Positions 57,450 through 64,000 of a stretch of 64,000 nt of DNA are shown one piece after another; within the stretch, counting starts at the first letter, position 1; every line of letters begins with the position of its first letter. The translations under genes and the position numbers were made by a program. Source of the DNA: Oreohelix idahoensis. Taxonomy: Eukaryota > Mollusca > Gastropoda > Stylommatophora > Oreohelicidae. Under the pieces are notes generated by a model. That model was not told the DNA's origin. It saw nothing but the letters and a program-made list of their open reading frames with translations, and searched no databases. Location of the stretch: NCBI GenBank assembly GCA_024509875.1, contig JAMPIV010015260.1, positions 62,001 through 126,000 on the forward strand, in the 5' to 3' direction.

Positions 57450-59588
57450 AATAGTTCCTGTTTCATGCTACTCCGTTCATTGCTCTATGTATAAAGGCTC
57501 GTGTCCAAAATATCAGCTCCCTAGGTCCCGTTCAAACCAGTTAAATAATGGTTCAAAGATTTGTAACATCCAAAGAACGTTCATTAACACGTACCTGCTG
57601 ATATTTGGGGTTGGGCCAAATTCTCAGTGACTTTGGTGTTGAAGTCTGGGATGGATTAGTTCTACATCGATAGTAAATACACACAATTAATGCGTACTTC
57701 GCTTATCGATTACCTTAAGTAAGTTGTCACAAAATTCAGTGTAGAGAAAGACCGTACCCCAGCTCAAGCCTTCAACAGATACAAGCCAAACTTTTTTGTC
57801 CATCCAGCGTCATACTTTCAAGGTCTATCCTTGTCTTCTTTGTTCATTTCTTGTCCATGTCTAATTCCCTTCTCCATGTGTGTATTTGTTGTTGTTATTT
57901 GTTTGGGGTTTTTTTTTTTTTTTGGGGGGGGGGGGGAGGGGGGGGGGGGGAGTTGGTGGGAAGGAGTTCAGTATTTAAAAAATAGGAGGGGGAGAGGGTT
58001 AAGAGAATTGTGACGTCACATGTGGGGTTTTCTGGATTTAGTGACAAAATGGGGCAAGGGGGAATGGGGGTGGGGGGTTAAATGTGGCAAAAAAATTGCG
58101 TGACGCCATATATGGACGAATACAAGCTTACAAAGCTTGCTATGAAAGGCATGATTACAAACACAACGAAATAAACAATCATTACGGTTACAGGTTAAAT
58201 ACGTAAAAAGCACTCGGATTAGAAATTATATCCGCGCAAAATATATCCGGTTATTACATAACAGTCTGCATTTCTGCTAGATGACTGGAAATGTCAGAAC
58301 TGACAGAAGTAATTTTTCCGCCAACATGCTGCCAGATAAATGCGGCCTTAGTAATTAAATCTTTCTTTTTCTGCTTCATTCTGCTGGAATGCGTAACTAC
58401 TAAACAGCCTTTTTCATATGTTTTATTTCTCAATGTAGATTTTCTTCTGATTCTAAACTATTTTCATTCTCCTTCGGCTAATCATAATAATTTTTGAAGT
58501 TATAAACGATGATTCCAGCACAGATTTGTCCAGCCATCATTTTGTATGTTTTACTTTTTTTTTTCTATAAATAAATTTGGAACCATGTGTTTCCTAGTGT
58601 CTATTGTCCTTTTCCTTCGGCTAGTTGTAATAATTTGTTGTGTGATGTAATTTAAATGATAATATAAAAGAACATCACTAACATATCCACAAATTGGTAA
58701 AGTATTCTTTTTTCTATAAATGTTTAAACTAATTTAGAGCAGTTTTGTTTAAATAATGAACATTGTCATTTTGTGTGTGTATTTTTTTTTTTTAAAGGGG
58801 CTAGCCGTTTGCAAAGAAAATAAATAAATGAAAGAAAGAAATGTTGGACAGTTATATCATCGAAAATAAAAACACACACTTGTCCCGACGTCGTTTAAAT
58901 AATATTTTGTTAATATAAATGTTCAAACTTCTCAGCTAATTTAGGCCATAAGTTTTAATAATATACATGGTATTTTTCTTTAAGCAATAATAATTCTTTT
59001 TTAAAGTTAGACAGTTATGCAAACGAAAATAACTGCACAAGCATGTCTAGATGTCGTAAAAATGTTGTTTACATCTATATATATATAGATTCATTAGTGT
59101 GCACTCCTATCTATAATAAGTGAATGAACTATGAATTTTGTAATACAACATATAACAAATTTAGTGATCAATTATTATGTAACATTTAAAAATAAACAAG
59201 GTTTTTTGGGGATGCATAAAGATTACATTATCGTCATCGATACTTGATGGAAAGTAAATGTTCGTTGCCGTGGCCTGTTTAAGAAGCACTTAGCTGAAAA
59301 TCGGTGAGCACTGCTGCTGTTGTTCATCAATTCATCTCTCTGTGATAAAGGGTACGTCCGGAGCGAAGGGTGCAGGGCGTAACTTCTCTTGTTGTCAGTA
59401 CTGAGTATCTGCACAGGCCCGTCAGTGTAGCCGTCTAGTGTCAACAATCGGTTCTCTGGATCACAGAGTCGTAGCACGAATTGTCTTGTAGACTCGAACC
59501 TCGAACTGGTCTCGAACCCCGAACTTTAGAGGAAAATAAAAAGAATAAATGCCTCTGCTAAGTATATTGTGGTCGGAAGATAAATTAA
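57450..59588. other. No recognisable gene; homopolymer tracts
   Basis: A T-run followed by a G-rich run of about 27 bases (57910-57950) and AT-rich DNA. The small frames (57831-58013, 58291-58497, 59223-59477) are unrecognised. Confidence 0.45.
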
Positions 59589-59870
59589 GTGCCTTTCCCG
59601 CTGCCCGTCCACCAGTTTTTGTCTCTCGGAAATGTTATTCTCCCTGAGCATATACAGCATAACTGGCAAGAACATGGCAAGCAGAAACCTACAGGCCATC
59701 AAGGTAGTCAACCCCAGTGGCACAGCACGAAATGGTGCAAATTGTGCAAAACGAATGCCCATAACTCTACGGACTGCTGTAGACATCATGCAGCTTGCAA
59801 GTTGACAAGAACGGAGGAGAATGTCAGGCCCCTAAACCCCGATGTAGACTCTCCCCGCCCTGTGGTTTAA
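59589..59870 (+). pseudogene. Possible gag remnant with zinc knuckle
   Basis: The frame contains WCKLCKTNAHNSTDC, a CX2CX4HX4C knuckle at codons 50-63, preceded by a Gln/His/Lys-rich stretch and followed by HHAACK. This is the layout at the C terminus of LTR-retrotransposon gag. No capsid, protease or LTR was seen around it, so it is an isolated fragment if real. Confidence 0.5.
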
Positions 59871-60929
59871 GAGGCCCTCGTTAGGCCCAAACAGACTGCT
59901 GATGAATGTGGCGTGAGGTTTTATTTGACTCTAGGGTCAGTATAGTACGGACAATTACAGAAATAGAATTTCTGCAGAAAATGGTGAAGTCCCAGTGTCT
60001 GAGAGAACTACTGGTATCACAAATTAGTTACGGCTGTGAATGTTCTGATCTCGAAAAATTAGTAGAGTGGAGACCGACATAACTTGCCACCTCCGCTGTG
60101 TAACTAACTGTGATATTAAGACAAGGAAACAGATTTTACTTAACAATGATAAAATTGACAAGTCTTCAAATACAATTTCCTTATTATTTATTTAGTATAT
60201 ACACTATCTACTCTTGTGCTGAAGGGTGAATGTTGAAAAAAATGGAATTAAGTAATGATTCAAGTAAGTTTACCATGATTACGAAATGATTTATTTATAT
60301 TTATATAGATATGTAAATATATTATCAACAAGAATTTTTTTTACCAAATATTTAATTATATAGATATGAACAAAGTTTTCCAAATTATATCAGCTGTGCT
60401 GTTATTCAATTATAGTACATGTATCAGCTATGCAGTTAATTACGTATAATTTATCAGCTATAATCTTATTATTGTCTCTTGCTACGCTAATTCACTTTCT
60501 CGTCACTGACACTAGCTTTTGCTCACAATGCCGACAGAAATGGTACTACTGGGTACTCATCTCTTAAAACGTTCTGTTCTCCTTAGTTTGGGTCACACAA
60601 CTCCTGCTGAGGCTCGTTACTTTAGCCCACCCAAGACTGAGGGGGACTAAAGATGTAGCTTCTGTACAATCTCTATGCTCCTGCGAAGTTCCAGGCAGCT
60701 GGATTGACTCGAACATACGACCTCAGGTTTTATGACACGAATAAAACCTGTAACAAGGAAAAAATAGGGGCTAATTTCTGTCATCAAGCCCACCTATTTC
60801 TAATGTGGATGAAATGAGCGTGTGCCTCAGGTGTCTGCATGTAGGATGAATGACAACATGGCTCAGTATGATTTAGCAATAGCGAGACAAGACAGGTGTC
60901 TACTTGCAAAACGTTCTTTCTGATAAATT

Positions 60930-61033
60930 AATACATGGATACATCGAATAATATGAATTCAATACATGAATACACCCAATAATATAAATTCAATACATGA
61001 ATACATTCAATACATGAATACATCCAATAATAT
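60930..61033 (+). repeat. Short tandem repeat CAATACATGAATACA
   Basis: Four or so imperfect copies of TTCAATACATGAATACAC with interspersed CCAATAATAT. Confidence 0.8.
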
Positions 61034-61159
61034 GTACACCTAGGTGTGATACAACCATTTCCTTCCCCCTATAGTATACCAGGCCCTCTCTGACAAGTGC
61101 TATATAAGCTGGTAACATATATCCTAACAATATTGTTATGTTCTTATGATAGGAGTATA

Positions 61160-61612
61160 TGAGACGAGGACTGTTTGGTGATATATCAGGTGGGAGTTAT
61201 AGGAGACAAAAGATTGATGTTAGATGAAACAATAGATTGAGTCCTAACAAGGACTGTTTTGGTTATATTTCAGTTGGTTATATTTCAGTTGGTTTTATCT
61301 GAGATAATAGACTGAAGTTATAGGAGACAATAGATTGAGTTATAGGAGACAATAGATTGAGTCCTAACAAGGACTGTTTTGGTTATATTGCAGTTGGTCT
61401 GAGAAAATAGATTGAAGTTATAGGAGACAATAGGTTGAGTCCTAACAAGGACTGTTTTGGTTATATTGCAGTTGGTCTGAGAAAATAGATTGAAATTATA
61501 GGAGACAATAGGTTGAGTCCTAACAAGGACTGTTTTGGTTATATTTCAGTTTGGAGTTATCTGAGACAATAGACTGAAGTTATAGGAGACAATAGATTGA
61601 AGTATGAGTCCT
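61160..61612 (+). repeat. 78-bp tandem satellite
   Basis: GTCCTAACAAGGACTGTTTT starts units at 61241, 61361, 61439 and 61517 (spacing 120, 78, 78). Between them GGTTATATT(G/T)CAGTTGG and TATAGGAGACAATAG(A/G)TTGA recur. CCTAACAAGG is itself near-palindromic. No coding sense. Confidence 0.88.
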
Positions 61613-64000
61613 ATTAGTCTTCGTCTATTCAATCATATTAGGAAATACAATCATTATACCTAATTCCCCAAGATACAATCAGTAACCTGATACGTTCATA
61701 TTAAAACCTATTTTCCTACCAGTTTATAGTAAATTATATTTACCCTCCAGGATTTAAACAGGCCAGATTTTGACTCGACTTAGCGAAGCAGGCTGCAGGT
61801 CAATGCTCTCAGGTAAGCTATAAATCAAAGCTGACAGCTCCTCTCTTCAGTCGGTCGTCTCTGGCTTCGTGTTCGGTGTTGCGTGTTTTTAGCATAAATC
61901 TCGCCCGATTATATAGGCAGGTAAAATAACTTCTACTGGTAAAGGAAAGCGTTTGGTTGGTTCCTGGCGGAGCAAGCTGATTGGTTGCCTGCAGTTTCGT
62001 CTTATGCTCATACAGCCTAATTTTATTCAGTTTTCTTCCGCCATCTTGCGTGAACAAGATGGCCACGACCCACATCCGAAAAAAAAAACAGGGCTTAAGT
62101 TTTTCCTGGCGTAACTTCAGGTAATTTATTCCGGCTCAGCAACTGTGCGTTGATTGGCTGGGGCAAATTTGTATCCCGACATAATGATTTAACAAAGTAG
62201 TGGTGTTACACACATTCGTTTCACGACAATGAAACCATAGAGAACAAGTTTGCGGCCCGAGACGCTCCGCCGCTCATTCTGCGGGTTGCGCTCATTGATA
62301 TTCAATCACAATATGTAGAAGGCAGAATTAAAGGCGGCCATCCTCGCGGACCCATCTATGATATAATCCTAGGATACAAATATGTCTGTTTGATCGTGTC
62401 CCTGAAAAAAGCTGCTGACTGGACACCGTCCTCCTCACCCGGGAGATTTCTACACTAAGGAAGGTGTTGATATAGTTTTCTTCTTCTGTCTTTCGCTGAC
62501 TATTATATTCTGCTGCAATAGTGGGTTCACTTTGAGGTTCGTGCATATTAGAGTGAGCGTTTAGTAATAAACCTCATTTCTTATTCAATGTTTCGTTGTG
62601 TTCTATTAGGTCTTTGAATTCTCATTAGAATGGCAGAATTTTACATTTTGACCAACACGTTGAATGTTAATGGTCAAATCAACACAACAGTCTGAACTGT
62701 AACGTTATAAACTTCGTCATCCAATAAGTCTCGTATGTACGACATCACATATATTTTAAAAGCTCAAATAACAATACAGTAAGAGTTTCTCAATTAACAT
62801 GTTTTCCACATTGAAAGAAACTTGATACACCACAGTTTGTAGTTTATCATGCACAAGACATTGTGCGTTCATTTTTAACCATCATAATGATTGTTCAGTA
62901 TCCTTATCCAAATACTTGACACATTACCATATTTAAGCACCGTCAATGCATCTCTGCTAATTATTCCATTATTGCTTAGGATCAATGACTAACATTCACG
63001 TCAGAACTTTGTCTGTATAATATTCTCAGTTTGGCATCACTAGCCATGCTACACTAGCCATGTCTTCGCTTTCATTAGCGTTATACATTAACTTCGCGTT
63101 CGTAATTCCCTAATATCGCGTATATAAATCCTTGCATTTTATCCCTAGCGCTTTACACAGTTATGGTTTGACCGGTCCTTATCCACATATTATTATATCA
63201 GCTTTAAAATCCCACACATCGACGGTTATATACATTGGTTAGTGGCTCTGCCACATGATTCTAAACACTGCCATATGCCCGAAGGCTAAACTAAGATTAT
63301 TAATGTTACTAGGCTTCATGCGTCATCCAACGCTTTACGTGTACCCTTTGAAATCCAACTAGTTGTGGTGTTGCAGGGTGCGACCATCCAAATAAAAAAA
63401 AACCAAAATGCTCGCAAACCAAGCAACAATCCTCAACAGAAGGGTTTGTAAAAGTCTGTTTGTTCGTGATGTAAACTTTGGTAGAGTGGGCGTGTCGTTT
63501 TATCACCTGGACTGTCCAATGTTGCGGTGTATATCTAGGTCACCAGCGTGAGGCGCTGCCAGGGTGTAATGAATACATTCACACAAACCGCATACATGTT
63601 TTCAGGCGTGTAGTACTTGGAATATGATGTGGGATGATGTGGTAAGTGTGGGTGTAGACGAATGCGTTTAGGCTCTTGGAAAGCCATACACTGAACCCAC
63701 TCACCCACATGCAGAAGTCAGTGAAGGTAGGTAATACTGCTGACGTTTCACAATATTTATTATACGACGTACGATAGTATGGATGACACAGTCAATGGCA
63801 CAAGAATCATGGACATTGTATGATGGTAATGGTAGTTAACACTTTGCATCAGCTCAGATATATGGTGCCAACAATAATGGCCTGTCAATCTACGTTCTGC
63901 TTTCATATACTGAAGTTCTGGTACCCTGACAGAACCCGTCAGGTACCCCTTTGCAAATATACCGCACGGGAAAGGCGGTTTCAATTGCCTAACAAAAGGC
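61613..64000. other. No recognisable gene
   Basis: Minus frames at 61818-62075, 62328-62546, 63309-63506 and 63760-63984 are short and lack known motifs. I cannot exclude exons of an unrecognised gene. Confidence 0.4.

Overview
The window looks like repeat-rich DNA from an invertebrate animal, most likely a lophotrochozoan such as a mollusc. This is an inference from the mix of elements: tRNA-derived SINEs, non-LTR elements with RNase H or with GKRKRGRPKTTW-type C-terminal tails, a hAT/ZBED-type transposase, Gypsy elements, a Polinton-like element and long simple repeats. I found no convincing host gene, no non-repeat tRNA gene and no rRNA gene. Nearly every long reading frame belongs to a mobile element, and most are broken.

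Left part (1-24.9 kb): scattered single insertions. They include a tRNA-type SINE and a LINE RNase H remnant (0.2-1.07 kb), a 5'-truncated LINE with an 11-bp target duplication (2978-3403), a reverse-oriented tRNA-SINE with a 12-bp duplication (3802-4040), a fold-back element (5348-5700), a GAA-tailed SINE with a 13-bp duplication (5935-6328), a truncated LINE (6579-7504), a decayed RT/RNase H LINE (11.57-14.35 kb), a hAT transposon with a broken transposase and a SINE in its right end (15581-18897), short satellites (20.1-20.5 kb), and a 639-bp non-autonomous hAT with a perfect 8-bp duplication (23386-24024).

Middle part (25-40 kb): nested retroelements. A minus-strand Gypsy-like element (gag 37993-36136, protease 27940-27287) is split near its gag/protease boundary by a plus-strand LTR retrotransposon of 8.2 kb (27941-36135, TSD agcac). 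That younger element has 2-kb near-identical LTRs, a SCAN-like gag, and integrase pieces upstream of RT-RNase H. This is the unusual Gmr1-type order. It has lost its protease and integrase core. A GAA-tailed SINE (37042-37259) interrupts the older gag.

Right-middle part (40150-54132): the most striking object. It is a 14-kb almost perfect palindrome with arms of about 6.8 and 6.9 kb and a 303-bp loop. The ends are 5'-AG...CT-3' and the flanks are a perfect 6-bp target duplication (cacgat). Each arm carries an outward-facing four-C2H2-finger gene followed by a domain that I think resembles the region preceding Polinton DNA polymerase B. No polymerase, integrase or capsid gene is visible. I read it as a Polinton/Maverick-derived, non-autonomous element whose terminal repeats have grown to cover 98% of its length. 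A second miniature set of the same termini sits on the axis of symmetry.

Right part (54.1-64 kb): a 213-256 bp repeat shared with 27.0 kb (possible LTR) split by a LINE fragment (55051-56100, 10-bp duplication), further LINE and gag scraps, a 78-bp satellite, and otherwise featureless AT-rich DNA. The GAA-tailed SINE and one LINE share a 3'-end motif, which suggests a LINE/SINE partnership.
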